Source of the DNA: Accumulibacter sp.
GTDB lineage: Bacteria > Pseudomonadota > Gammaproteobacteria > Burkholderiales > Rhodocyclaceae
Direction of reading: 5' to 3'
Length of the DNA: 64,000 nt
NCBI RefSeq assembly: GCF_036625195.1
Contig: NZ_JAZKUG010000001.1
Location: forward strand, 1,612,001-1,676,000
The notes under the pieces are model-generated. The model did not search any database. It saw only the letters and a list, made by a program, of their open reading frames with translations, and had not been told where the DNA came from. Within the stretch, counting starts at the first letter, position 1. The number at the start of each line of letters is the position of its first letter. Shown piece by piece: positions 27,095 to 34,626 of this stretch. The translations under genes were made by a program, and so were the position numbers.

Positions 27095-28315
27095 ATGAGT
27101 TTCGATCCAGCTTCGCGAGTACAGGACTACTTGGTCTTTGGCGAGTTTGGTGACGTCAATCCGTCGATCACCGATTCGTCGACCTACACCTTCCTCAGCC
27201 CGGAACGGATGGAGGAACTGTTCGAGCACGAGATCGAGGGCTGCTTTCTCTACTCGCGCCATTTCAATCCGACCAACAAGTATCTGGCGAGCGCCCTGGT
27301 ACGGATGGAGGACGGCGAAGCCGCGCAGGTCATGGCCTCCGGCATGGGTGCGATCAGCACCACCCTGATGACCCTGTGCGCCGCCGGCGACGAGATCGTC
27401 TGCGGCCGCAGCATCTACGGTGGCACCTACGCCCTGCTGAAGAACCTGCTGCCACGTTTCGGGGTGACGACGCGCTTCGTCGACCTGTGCAACCCGGACG
27501 CCGTGCGCGCGGCAATGACGCCACGCACACGGGTCCTCTACTGCGAATCGCTCAGCAATCCGCTGCTCGAGGTCAGCGATCTGCCGCAGCTTGCTGAGCT
27601 CGCGCACGCGGCGGGTGCCCGACTGGTGGTCGACAACACCTTCACACCGATGATCCTGTCGCCCTTGCGCCACGGCGCCGATGTCGTCGTACACAGCCTG
27701 ACCAAGTTCATCAATGGCACCAGCGACTGCGTCGCCGGTTGCGTCGTGTCGACCCGCGAGTTCATTGGCCAGCTCAACGACATCAACTCGGGACCAAGCA
27801 TGCTGTTCGGTCCGGTGCTCGACAGCGCGCGCGCCGCCAGCATTCTCAAGAACCTGCACAGTCTGCACATCCGCCTGCGCCAGCACGGCAGCAATGCGCT
27901 GCACCTGGCGACCAGTCTCGCCGCCCACGGTCATACGGTGCACTACCCGGGGCTCGAAGCGCATCCACAGCACGAGCTGCTGGCACGGCTGATGAACCCG
28001 GGGTACGGCTGGGGCGGGATGATGACCCTTGACGCCGGCAACCATGCCGCGGCGAACCGACTGATGACCCTGATGCAACGGGACAAGGTCGGCTACCTGG
28101 CGGTCAGCCTCGGCTATTTCAAGACACTCTTCACCACTCCCGGACACAGCACCTCGTCGGAGATCCCGTTTGCCGAGCGCGAGGCAGCCGGCCTGCGTGA
28201 GGGGCTGATCCGCTTCTCCATCGGGCTGGACGCAGACATCGCCCAGACGACCAGGCGCATCCTGAACTGCCTCAGCGAGGCGGGGATCTCCCCCGGCATC
28301 CGTCCCGCCGGATGA
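27095..28315 (+). CDS. Cys/Met metabolism PLP-dependent enzyme (methionine gamma-lyase/cystathionine gamma-synthase family)
   Basis: A 406-residue fold-type I PLP enzyme. The cofactor Lys is Lys204 in HSLTKFINGTSD, and PLP contacts appear in YSRHFNPTN, ASGMGAIS and VDNTFTP. The family includes methionine gamma-lyase, cystathionine gamma-synthase and beta/gamma-lyases; motifs do not settle which. SLTKFINGTSD differs from the STKxxxGHSD of the classical enzymes. The ATG at 27095 has GGAAGAGAGGGGGAAGACG upstream. It stands alone: 160 bases separate it from the SGNH gene and no methionine biosynthesis gene is near. Confidence 0.85.
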   Translation: MSFDPASRVQDYLVFGEFGDVNPSITDSSTYTFLSPERMEELFEHEIEGCFLYSRHFNPTNKYLASALVRMEDGEAAQVMASGMGAISTTLMTLCAAGDEIVCGRSIYGGTYALLKNLLPRFGVTTRFVDLCNPDAVRAAMTPRTRVLYCESLSNPLLEVSDLPQLAELAHAAGARLVVDNTFTPMILSPLRHGADVVVHSLTKFINGTSDCVAGCVVSTREFIGQLNDINSGPSMLFGPVLDSARAASILKNLHSLHIRLRQHGSNALHLATSLAAHGHTVHYPGLEAHPQHELLARLMNPGYGWGGMMTLDAGNHAAANRLMTLMQRDKVGYLAVSLGYFKTLFTTPGHSTSSEIPFAEREAAGLREGLIRFSIGLDADIAQTTRRILNCLSEAGISPGIRPAG

Positions 28316-28498
28316 GTGGCCGCCGCCAGACCCGGAAGGGTGCGGTTGGCGCGCGTTTCGCAAGCACTCGGTCGTCGCCCCCGGTTACCACACTGGCAAG
28401 CGAGGATCCGTCGCCCCGCCGCCAACAAGCGCGACCCAGGGGCGCCGGAGACCGGCGGGCGCGCCGCGCTGAACCCGGAAGCCTGTAGAATACGGCCC

Positions 28499-28836
28499 GG
28501 GCCTGTAGCTCAGTTGGTTAGAGCAGAGGACTCGTTGAGGACAGCCGGCACTTGGGCACTTGCTCCGAGTCCGATGGGCCGCTGTTCGTGATGGGTTGCC
28601 CGCCGCCAAGAAACGTCTGGTGACGGGTAGAACTGGTCAAATTCGGTGAAAGCTAAATCCCCCGGGACACGCCGATACCGAGCCAAGCCCCGGCAGCACG
28701 GGGAAGGTGTAGAGACTAGACGGCCAGCCCGTAAAGGGAAGGTATAGTCCAGACCACGAACTCGCAAGAGGCGGCGAAAGCCGTGGTGGCAAGCATAATC
28801 CTTTGGTCCAGGGTTCAAGTCCCTGCGGGCCCACCA
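28499..28836 (+). tRNA. tRNA-Ile(CAU), interrupted by a group I intron
   Basis: Two exons, 28499-28532 and 28794-28836, join to a 77-nt tRNA with encoded CCA. The acceptor stem GGGCCTG/CGGGCCC, D arm, anticodon stem GAGGA/TCCTT and T arm CAGGG/CCCTG all pair. The anticodon loop reads CTCATAA, anticodon CAT. Of the CAT tRNAs, the TTTGGTC variable region and TTCAAGT T loop look more like tRNA-Ile2, whose C34 is changed to lysidine by TilS, than elongator tRNA-Met; initiator tRNA is excluded by the paired first base. A TAGAAT -10 box lies at 28486-28491 followed by a GC-rich discriminator. Function depends on splicing. Confidence 0.88.
28533..28793 (+). ncRNA. Group I intron (Azoarcus-type, IC3) in the tRNA anticodon loop
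   Basis: A 261-base insertion splits the tRNA between T33 and C34. It shares the catalytic core of the Azoarcus tRNA-Ile intron: CAAATTCGG-GAAA-CTAA, GCCGA(TA)CCGAGCCAAGC, AGGTGTAGAGACTAGACGG (the P7 and G-binding-site region, 28705-28723) and GGTATAGTCCAG. It ends in G, as group I introns do. GGACTCG across the 5' splice site can pair with CGAGTCC at 28565-28571 as P1; this puts the splice-site U opposite A rather than the usual G. Because C is repeated at both borders, T/C or C/A splice points give the same tRNA. There is no homing endonuclease frame. It is longer than the 205-nt Azoarcus intron mainly in its 5' third. Confidence 0.88.
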
Positions 28837-28844
28837 AACCAGAA

Positions 28845-28876
28845 GACCAACCCCTCATCGGGTTGGTCTTTTTTTT
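28845..28876 (+). terminator. Rho-independent terminator of the tRNA-Ile gene
   Basis: A nine-base-pair perfect stem, GACCAACCC (28845-28853) with GGGTTGGTC (28860-28868), a six-base loop and a run of eight T. It begins eight bases after the tRNA CCA end. The group II intron starts two bases after the T run. Confidence 0.93.
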
Positions 28877-28877
28877 G

Positions 28878-30717
28878 GTGCGCCCAGCATGGGCGCACTC
28901 TTGCGGGTGCAAGTCCCGCCGTAAGTTGATCACAGCGAACGAAGCGAAGCGCAACTGCCTGAGGGCGACCGATGGTGGGAAGGAAGCGTGGAGCGAAACT
29001 GCGAGCCGATGAACAAGAACCGGATAGAAGGCGCTGCCGAGCAGGGCGAGCGGGCCAGAGACCGCGAAGCTCTCGTGATCCAGGCGAAGTGGCGTAGATT
29101 CGGCGGCTGTGCAGGGAAGGAGTGCGTTCTTACCTGGGGAGCTCTCGCCTTATGGCTGAAAGGCCGACGGAGACAAGCCGGAGCGAGAAGTCAGCAGAGG
29201 CCATAGTAGCCGCCGGTAGCGGGCGAAGGGTCGAACGAGTAGGAGGGCCGACGGCCATGTTGCTTGGAAGTGCAATGCATCAGAAGCTCGGGCAACCGGG
29301 GCGCAAGGCGGGAGGGCGAGGTGAAGCCAAGCCCGAAGCGTTGCGTGATGAAGCACGGCCGGCGCGACAGGGACTCGAAGGTTCAGGGCGAGATGAGCTG
29401 CTCACGCAGGCGCTCGCGAGCGCGAACATGGTAATGGCGTGGAAACGCGTCAAAGCTAATCGCGGCAGTGCTGGGGTGGATGGACGGACGATTGTCGAGA
29501 CGGCGGCGTACCTGAGAACGTACTGGCCGGGGATTCGGGAGGCATTACTGAACGGCAGTTACCGGCCTGAGCCAGTGCGGCGCGTACAGATTCCGAAGAC
29601 CGGTGGCGGGATGCGGGAATTGGGGATTCCGACGGTGACGGATCGGCTGATCCAGCAAGCCCTGCTGCAGGTCTTGCAGCCGATGATTGATCCGACGTTC
29701 TCCGAATACAGCTTCGGCTTCCGACCCGGACGCCGTGCGCACGACGCCGTGCTCACGGCGCGGCGCTACGTGCAGGACGGTTACCGGATGGTGGTCGATG
29801 TCGATTTGGAGAAGTTCTTCGACCGGGTCAATCACGACATTCTGATGGAACGGTTATCGAGGCGAATCGACGACAAGGCCGTGCTGCGGCTGATTCGTCG
29901 TTACCTTGTGGCCGGCATCATGGATGGCGGCGTGGTCATGCAGCGGTACGAGGGGACGCCGCAAGGCGGCCCGCTGTCGCCGCTGCTGGCTAATGTGTTG
30001 CTCGACGAGGTGGATCGTGCGCTGGAAACGCGTGGTCATCGTTTCGTTCGCTATGCCGACGACTGCAATGTCTATGTGCGCAGTCGGCAGGCCGGTGAGC
30101 GGGTACTCAATGGGCTGCGCCGACTCTATGAGCAACTTCACCTGAAGGTGAATGAAGCCAAGACGGCGGTTGCACCGGCATCTGGTCGCAAGTTCCTGAG
30201 CTTTAGCTTCTGGTATGGTCCAGGTGGCCAAGTGAAATGCCGGGTTGCCGACAAGGCAAAAGAAACCTACAAGCAACGCATCCGACAACTGACGCGTCGC
30301 TCGGGCGGGCGTAGCCTGTCGGACGTAGTGGAACGGCTCCGGACTTACATGCCGGGCTGGAAGGGATACTTTCAGCTTGCGCAGACGCCGAAAGTGTTCC
30401 GCGAACTCGACGAGTGGTTGCGTCACCGGTTGCGTGCTCTGCAACTCAAGCACTGGCGTCGGGGTACGACGATGTATCGGGAATTGCTGGCGTTGGGTGC
30501 TGCTAAGCCGGATGCCCATCGGATCGCCGCAAACAGCCGTCGATGGTGGCGTAACAGCTGCTTCGCGCTGAATCGTGTGATGCCGATCGCTTACTTCGAC
30601 CGACTCGGCGTGCCGCGTCTCTCATAACCTCAACTACTTGAACCGCCCGGTGCGGACCCGCATGCCGGGTGGTGTGGCAGGGGAACGGTCAGGTACTCTG
30701 ACCGCCCCTATGCCGAT
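28878..30717 (+). mobile_element. Group II intron, class C type, inserted behind a terminator
   Basis: The 5' end GTGCGCCCAGC matches the GUGYG start of group II introns and folds at once into a GTGCGCCC/GGGCGCAC hairpin. A 1.4-kb maturase frame lies in domain IV. Behind it, about 30638-30676, CCGCCCGG-TGCGG-CCGCA-CCGGGTGG forms a domain V-like hairpin, then GGGGAACGGTCAG/CTGACCGCCCC forms domain VI, ending near TATGCCGAT. Class C introns prefer the downstream side of rho-independent terminators, exactly the position seen here. Total length is about 1.84 kb. The 3' border is inferred from the domain VI fold and is good to a few bases. Confidence 0.85.
29257..30627 (+). CDS. ltrA: Group II intron reverse transcriptase/maturase
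   Basis: A 456-residue reverse transcriptase with the seven RT blocks, including RVQIPKTGGGMRELGIPTV, YSFGFRPGRRAHDA, VDVDLEKFFDRVNHD, GTPQGGPLSPLLANV and the catalytic RYADDCNVYV. A maturase X domain follows (about residues 300-380; MPGWKGYFQLAQTP). There is no HNH endonuclease domain, as is usual for class C. The start is set at the ATG at 29257, which has AGGAGGG upstream; the frame extends 45 codons further into the intron RNA core. No stop or frameshift interrupts it, so the intron could be active. Confidence 0.92.
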   Translation: MLLGSAMHQKLGQPGRKAGGRGEAKPEALRDEARPARQGLEGSGRDELLTQALASANMVMAWKRVKANRGSAGVDGRTIVETAAYLRTYWPGIREALLNGSYRPEPVRRVQIPKTGGGMRELGIPTVTDRLIQQALLQVLQPMIDPTFSEYSFGFRPGRRAHDAVLTARRYVQDGYRMVVDVDLEKFFDRVNHDILMERLSRRIDDKAVLRLIRRYLVAGIMDGGVVMQRYEGTPQGGPLSPLLANVLLDEVDRALETRGHRFVRYADDCNVYVRSRQAGERVLNGLRRLYEQLHLKVNEAKTAVAPASGRKFLSFSFWYGPGGQVKCRVADKAKETYKQRIRQLTRRSGGRSLSDVVERLRTYMPGWKGYFQLAQTPKVFRELDEWLRHRLRALQLKHWRRGTTMYRELLALGAAKPDAHRIAANSRRWWRNSCFALNRVMPIAYFDRLGVPRLS

Positions 30718-31271
30718 CGTACTCCTGCGTGCTGGCGCGCGTTCGTGCGGCTTCCTGCGGACTTCGGCTCTTCGCTCGGGCGCCCGGATTTGGCCGTTTC
30801 CACTCTCTCCTGGCCATTCTTCTCTCCGGCCTCGCTGCCCGCTTGAGGCCGAAGTCCACGAGTGCGTCAAATTGCCCCATTACGAATCAACAGCTTACAC
30901 GTTGTTCAATCAAGCGGTTTATTGGTGGCATTGGTAGCCGGAGGGGACAGGGGTGCCGTTCCGGCGAAGGGGAAATGCTGGATCCGTGACTGGTTGGCAC
31001 CCCGCTGCCGACCAGCCTCCGACCTCGAGTGTCGCCGGTTCGAGCGTCTGCCCGTCAGCCACCGAGGCCATTGGCGCCTTGTCGAAACGCCGAAGAATTA
31101 TCGTTTTCCAGCTCGCATCGCGCCCTGGCGCCAACCCGACCATCGACCTCTATTGGCTTGCTCATCGCACCAGAAATACTGCTACGGCTGGCGTGGAATT
31201 TCCTATACTGAATTTAGTCGGCATTCAGTTGGAGAAAGCTGACAGCGGCAGCCATTGAGAAAGGAGACCCA
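30718..31271 (+). other. Non-coding stretch behind the group II intron
   Basis: About 550 bases without a convincing gene. Short open frames exist but none has a ribosome site or recognisable protein pattern. A TATACT box at 31204-31209 with no clear -35 may start transcription of the lipoprotein gene downstream. The first part, to about 30890, has the composition of the core genome; the rest is less GC-rich. Confidence 0.4.
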
Positions 31272-31274
31272 GTG

Positions 31275-31718
31275 ATGCAATCGTCCCGGCAAAGATTCGT
31301 GCACCTGGCGTTGCTTCTTGTAGCGCTTTCGGGTTGTGCAAATGTCCCAACCACGGTCGATCGCGACAGGTTGGCCGGATTACAACGCGGTGCATCGTTC
31401 GAGGAGGTGGACGAGGCGCTCAGCCCAGCGAAGCCTTCAGCACGCGCGACGTTTGAGCTCGACGGCCAAGCCTATGAGGCGCAGTGGTATGGATTGATCA
31501 CCGGCGCCAGCCAGCAAGTGACGATGACCTGCGGGAAATACGGTTGCATCCCCGTCGTCTATCCTGTTTTTTCCACAAGCCCATTTATGGTCATCTTCGT
31601 CGGGGAGCCCAAGCGCGTGCTGACTTGGGGCTTGGAAGAAGAACTCGGCAAAACCGACGATCCAGCGCTCGTCAAGGCCGTGCAGGAACTCAAGACACGC
31701 CGCATGAAGCCTCAGTGA
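31275..31718 (+). CDS. Predicted lipoprotein, function unknown
   Basis: A 147-residue protein with a lipoprotein signal: basic start, hydrophobic LALLLVAL and a perfect lipobox LSGC near residue 20. The mature part starts with a region resembling the short helical hairpin of SmpA/OmlA-like lipoproteins (DRLAGLQRGASFEEVDEAL), then a beta-rich segment with a Cys pair (MTCGKYGCIP). Family unassigned. AAGGAG lies eight bases before the ATG; a GTG one codon earlier is possible. It is followed after 15 bases by another small predicted lipoprotein. Confidence 0.65.
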   Translation: MQSSRQRFVHLALLLVALSGCANVPTTVDRDRLAGLQRGASFEEVDEALSPAKPSARATFELDGQAYEAQWYGLITGASQQVTMTCGKYGCIPVVYPVFSTSPFMVIFVGEPKRVLTWGLEEELGKTDDPALVKAVQELKTRRMKPQ

Positions 31719-31733
31719 AGGGGGTCGGACGGG

Positions 31734-32090
31734 ATGGTGTACCGCCGCGCTTGGAGGACGCTGGCCGCTCTGGCCATTGCCATTGTGGCCGTGGCTTGCA
31801 CCCCCAGGTTGACCAGTCACCACCTACCACTGCTCGCCAAGGGCATGCAGGCGTCGGATTTTGAGCGTTGCGTTGGTGTTGAGCCAAAGACGATGCGCGT
31901 CGTCGTCATCGACGGCGTCTCGCATTCGATGCACGGCTACGCGATCCACCACGCTGGGACGCTCGGGGCGTACTACCTAGCTTACGCGCCAGACGGCCGA
32001 CTACGGTACTGGGGTTACCCGGACGAATACAACCGTAGCACCGATTCACTGCTCAACCGCCTCATGAGCGCGGTGCAGGGACGCAAGTAA
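31734..32090 (+). CDS. Small predicted lipoprotein, function unknown
   Basis: A 118-residue protein with an N-terminal signal (RRAWRTLAALAIAIVAVAC) that ends at a relaxed lipobox AVAC. The mature part has no motif recognised here. It follows the previous lipoprotein gene closely with GAAGGGGG upstream, so they form a likely two-gene unit. Whether it is truly lipidated is uncertain because the -3 residue is Ala. Confidence 0.55.
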   Translation: MVYRRAWRTLAALAIAIVAVACTPRLTSHHLPLLAKGMQASDFERCVGVEPKTMRVVVIDGVSHSMHGYAIHHAGTLGAYYLAYAPDGRLRYWGYPDEYNRSTDSLLNRLMSAVQGRK

Positions 32091-32240
32091 GGTGGAGAGG
32101 GATCGCTCTTGAGCCCAGTTGCAGGCAGATAGCCACAAAGGTTATGTTGGTGATTCAATTATGTGTTCCGCAATGACGTCCGGTCCCGAACTCAACGAGC
32201 AAGAGCTTGCTGCACGCGCCAAGCCGCCAAAGGAATCGCG

Positions 32241-32876
32241 ATGAAATTTCTCAAGACGCTGCTCCTCTTTTCTTGTTTCATTGGCTCCCTTTCTGGCTGG
32301 GCTGCAGCAAATGCAGATGAGACCATCTACTTCACAGGTAAATCGTTCCAAGACAAGCGAGACGGAATCCAGTTTATAAGACCCGAGCCACCGGAGGGTG
32401 ATGAATTTTTCACAATATCCAGCAGTCACTTCCATTACTTCCTTGTGCTTCCCTATTCCGATGAATGGAGATTCACTCTTGACGACACAAGCCTGCTCCG
32501 AGGCACTTGTGGAGCGTTCAACGTGACTCTTTTGGCAAGAGAAAGCGATGAAACACCAGAGCAGGTGCTGAAACAGCACAAATCTTACATTCTGTCAAAT
32601 CCAAAAACCAAGGGTATAAAGGAGATAGAAATAATTAAGCACGGAGGCATATCGGTGCTGCGGAACACCGTAGACTTAGAAGCTTTATCGGGGCTCGAAA
32701 AGTATCGTGGCTTTGAAATACGCCATTTTTTCGTAGCAAGAAAGTGGAAGAGGGAGCTGTTCTTGCTTCACCTGTCAAAGACAGTGTCTCCAGGGGAGGC
32801 ATTTTTGGAGGATAAGCATCTGTTCATGCTAACCAAGGGCTTCGACGTAGATTTCATGCGAGAAGGCGAACAGTGA
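32241..32876 (+). CDS. Exported protein of unknown function, low GC
   Basis: A 211-residue protein with a clear signal peptide (MKFLKTLLLFSCFIGSLSG, predicted cut after ANA). The mature part has alternating strands and helices and no recognised family motif. The region has visibly lower GC and many A-rich codons compared with the rest of the window, a sign of recent acquisition. The start at 32241 follows AAAGGAA; the frame also extends 26 codons upstream without a ribosome site. It is the last gene before the nested insertion elements. Confidence 0.6.
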   Translation: MKFLKTLLLFSCFIGSLSGWAAANADETIYFTGKSFQDKRDGIQFIRPEPPEGDEFFTISSSHFHYFLVLPYSDEWRFTLDDTSLLRGTCGAFNVTLLARESDETPEQVLKQHKSYILSNPKTKGIKEIEIIKHGGISVLRNTVDLEALSGLEKYRGFEIRHFFVARKWKRELFLLHLSKTVSPGEAFLEDKHLFMLTKGFDVDFMREGEQ

Positions 32877-33047
32877 ATAACCCCGAACCCCAATACAGTC
32901 AAATGAAGCACCAGCAATGAATAGGAAACTGCGTGGCTCGTCTTTGAGGGATTAAACTACCAAGTCTGCTCACACGCCAATTTCCATTGCTCGCGATCGG
33001 TAGGAAATACCCCGCCTGAAACGGCAGTGGTCAGACGTTGCACTACA

Positions 33048-33055
33048 ATCAAATT
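33048..33055 (+). repeat. Target-site duplication of the IS1595-like element, left copy
   Basis: ATCAAATT stands directly outside the left inverted repeat and recurs at 35578-35585 outside the right one. Eight bases is the duplication size expected for the IS1595 family. Confidence 0.85.
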
Positions 33056-33202
33056 CCTGATTAGCAATGAGTCTCAGCCAAGCGAATCGTGTGCTCGGGG
33101 TGGGCGTCACAGCGAGCAGCGGCGATGAGGAGCCGCTGATGCAAAGTGCTGAGGTCGAATCGACGGTTGAAGCGGTAGGTGAATGCCGCCAGGTATCGAG
33201 CG

Positions 33203-33210
33203 GAATACTT
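33203..33210 (+). repeat. Target-site duplication of ISL3, left copy
   Basis: GAATACTT at 33203-33210 is repeated at 34672-34679, immediately outside both ends of the ISL3 element. Eight bases is normal for ISL3. The duplicated codons encode KYS of the interrupted IS1595 transposase. Confidence 0.9.
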
Positions 33211-33214
33211 GGGT

Positions 33215-34468
33215 TTACTCCGTTTTGTGTGGAACGAGGGCGATCTGGGCAAACGGCGGGGTGGGCAAGTGAGTGAGTTTTCCGGCAACGAGATAGGCCA
33301 TGGCGATGAAGTTTTCGACGCGGCGGTAGCCGCGGGCGCGGGCTCGCGCTTCCTGAAGTGCGCGGTTCATGGCCTCGACGCGACCGTTGTGCTTGCCGGC
33401 TTCGAAGCCGTTGAGGATGCCGGTGAGGTGAGTGGTGAGCGTTCGGGCCAGGCGCTTGAAGGGATCGAGTCGACAGCGCCTGGCCCAGCTGAGCCAGCGT
33501 TGGAAGAGGGGCCGGGCTTCGTCAGGCGATCGGGCCGTTGCGTAGATGGTGCGCAAGGCCTGCTTGATGCGCCAAGCTCGCGCGGTCTTGAGGTTGGAGC
33601 GCTGCAGCCAGTGCATGGTCTGGAGTTGCGGGATCGTCCAGGCGGAGGGATTCTTGAGCAGACTCCAGCGCGTCCCCTTGAGTTCGGGCTGGCTCTTGAC
33701 CTCGGCGCGTCGCACCTCGTCGAGCGCCTTGCTGCCGAGTGCGACGACATGAAAGCGGTCAAAGCAGACGGTGGCTTGCGGGAAGTGCTCGGCGGCGCCG
33801 GCCTGAAACGAACGGCTCATGTCCATGCTGACATGCGTGACCGCTTGCGGCTGACCGCCATGCACGCTCAGGTCCTCGGCGAACCGCTCCAGGCAGGACT
33901 TGTCCCGGCCGGGGGTGGCAAAGATCAGGCGCTGCGCATCCAGATCATAGAAAACAGAGAGATACTGCTGGCCCCGCCGGCAAGCCGTCTCATCGATTCC
34001 GACCGTGCGCACCCCGGCGTGCGACTCTCTGGCACGGGCCTTGCCGACATGGTGCTCAATGACCCGCCACAGCCGACGGGGCGGTACACGAACCAGGCGG
34101 CCAGCGGCGAGCACCGACATGGTCGGCGCGAGCATCAACGTCAAGGCTTCGAACAGGAGCGTGAAGCGACTTCCCTCACGTGCCCACGGCACGGGAATCT
34201 GCGTCACCTTCCCGCAGCCCGAGCACGCCACTCGCGGCACCTCGGCATGCAGGTAGGCCTCGTACTGGAAGAAGTCGAGATGTCGCCAGGAGCGCGCCAG
34301 TCGATCATGGAAAGGTTGCGCCGCCGCTCCACAGGCCGGGCAGATGTGCCGGCTGCCGCCAAACGTCACTTGAAAGTCAATCCGGCCGGCCTCCCGGTTG
34401 AAGTCGACCTGCTTGACCTGCCACGGAGCAACCAGGCCCAGCGCCTGGGTGAAGAGCATCTCGATCAT
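33215..34468 (-). CDS. ISL3-family transposase
   Basis: A 417-residue transposase. The N terminus has two CxxC pairs (CPACG, CSGCG) of a zinc-binding domain, then a helix-turn-helix region. The DDE catalytic residues are Asp in VGIDETAC, Asp in VSMDMSRSF and Glu in GRVEAMNR. Length and order fit ISL3 family members. The frame is intact, so the element may be active. The stop is four bases inside the left end of the element. Confidence 0.93.
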   Translation of the reverse strand: MIEMLFTQALGLVAPWQVKQVDFNREAGRIDFQVTFGGSRHICPACGAAAQPFHDRLARSWRHLDFFQYEAYLHAEVPRVACSGCGKVTQIPVPWAREGSRFTLLFEALTLMLAPTMSVLAAGRLVRVPPRRLWRVIEHHVGKARARESHAGVRTVGIDETACRRGQQYLSVFYDLDAQRLIFATPGRDKSCLERFAEDLSVHGGQPQAVTHVSMDMSRSFQAGAAEHFPQATVCFDRFHVVALGSKALDEVRRAEVKSQPELKGTRWSLLKNPSAWTIPQLQTMHWLQRSNLKTARAWRIKQALRTIYATARSPDEARPLFQRWLSWARRCRLDPFKRLARTLTTHLTGILNGFEAGKHNGRVEAMNRALQEARARARGYRRVENFIAMAYLVAGKLTHLPTPPFAQIALVPHKTE

Positions 34469-34564
34469 GACCTATCCCGACACAAGCAAAAGGCCGCCAT
34501 TGTCCTCCAGGCCGATGGCGGCTGTCTGCCACCATCGGCCTTGCGGAAGCGTTGGCGAGGGTAC

Positions 34565-34626
34565 GACGATGTCAAGGGTTCGGCTTCGCCCGGACTTCGT
34601 CCGCCCTTGACATCGTCGTACCCTCG
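34565..34626. repeat. Long inverted repeat at the right end of ISL3
   Basis: GGTACGACGATGTCAAGG at about 34559-34576 faces CCTTGACATCGTCGTACCC at about 34607-34625. The arms enclose about 30 bases. The structure is upstream of the transposase gene and could limit read-through transcription entering from outside, a known trick of insertion elements; this role is inferred. Confidence 0.6.

Noticed and set aside
26741..28363. 540-codon minus-strand frame over the PLP enzyme
   Set aside because: Shadow frame opposite an intact enzyme gene; no recognisable domain.
28316..28612. Short open frames overlapping the tRNA-Ile gene and intron
   Set aside because: They run through a structured tRNA and ribozyme and have no ribosome site or family pattern.
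28499..28836. Reading the tRNA as a broken pseudogene
   Set aside because: The exons form a complete cloverleaf and the insert carries a recognisable group I catalytic core, so a splicing gene explains it better.
33061..33288. A separate small gene on the minus strand left of ISL3
   Set aside because: It encodes the missing C terminus of the IS1595 transposase and joins in frame with the N part once ISL3 is removed.
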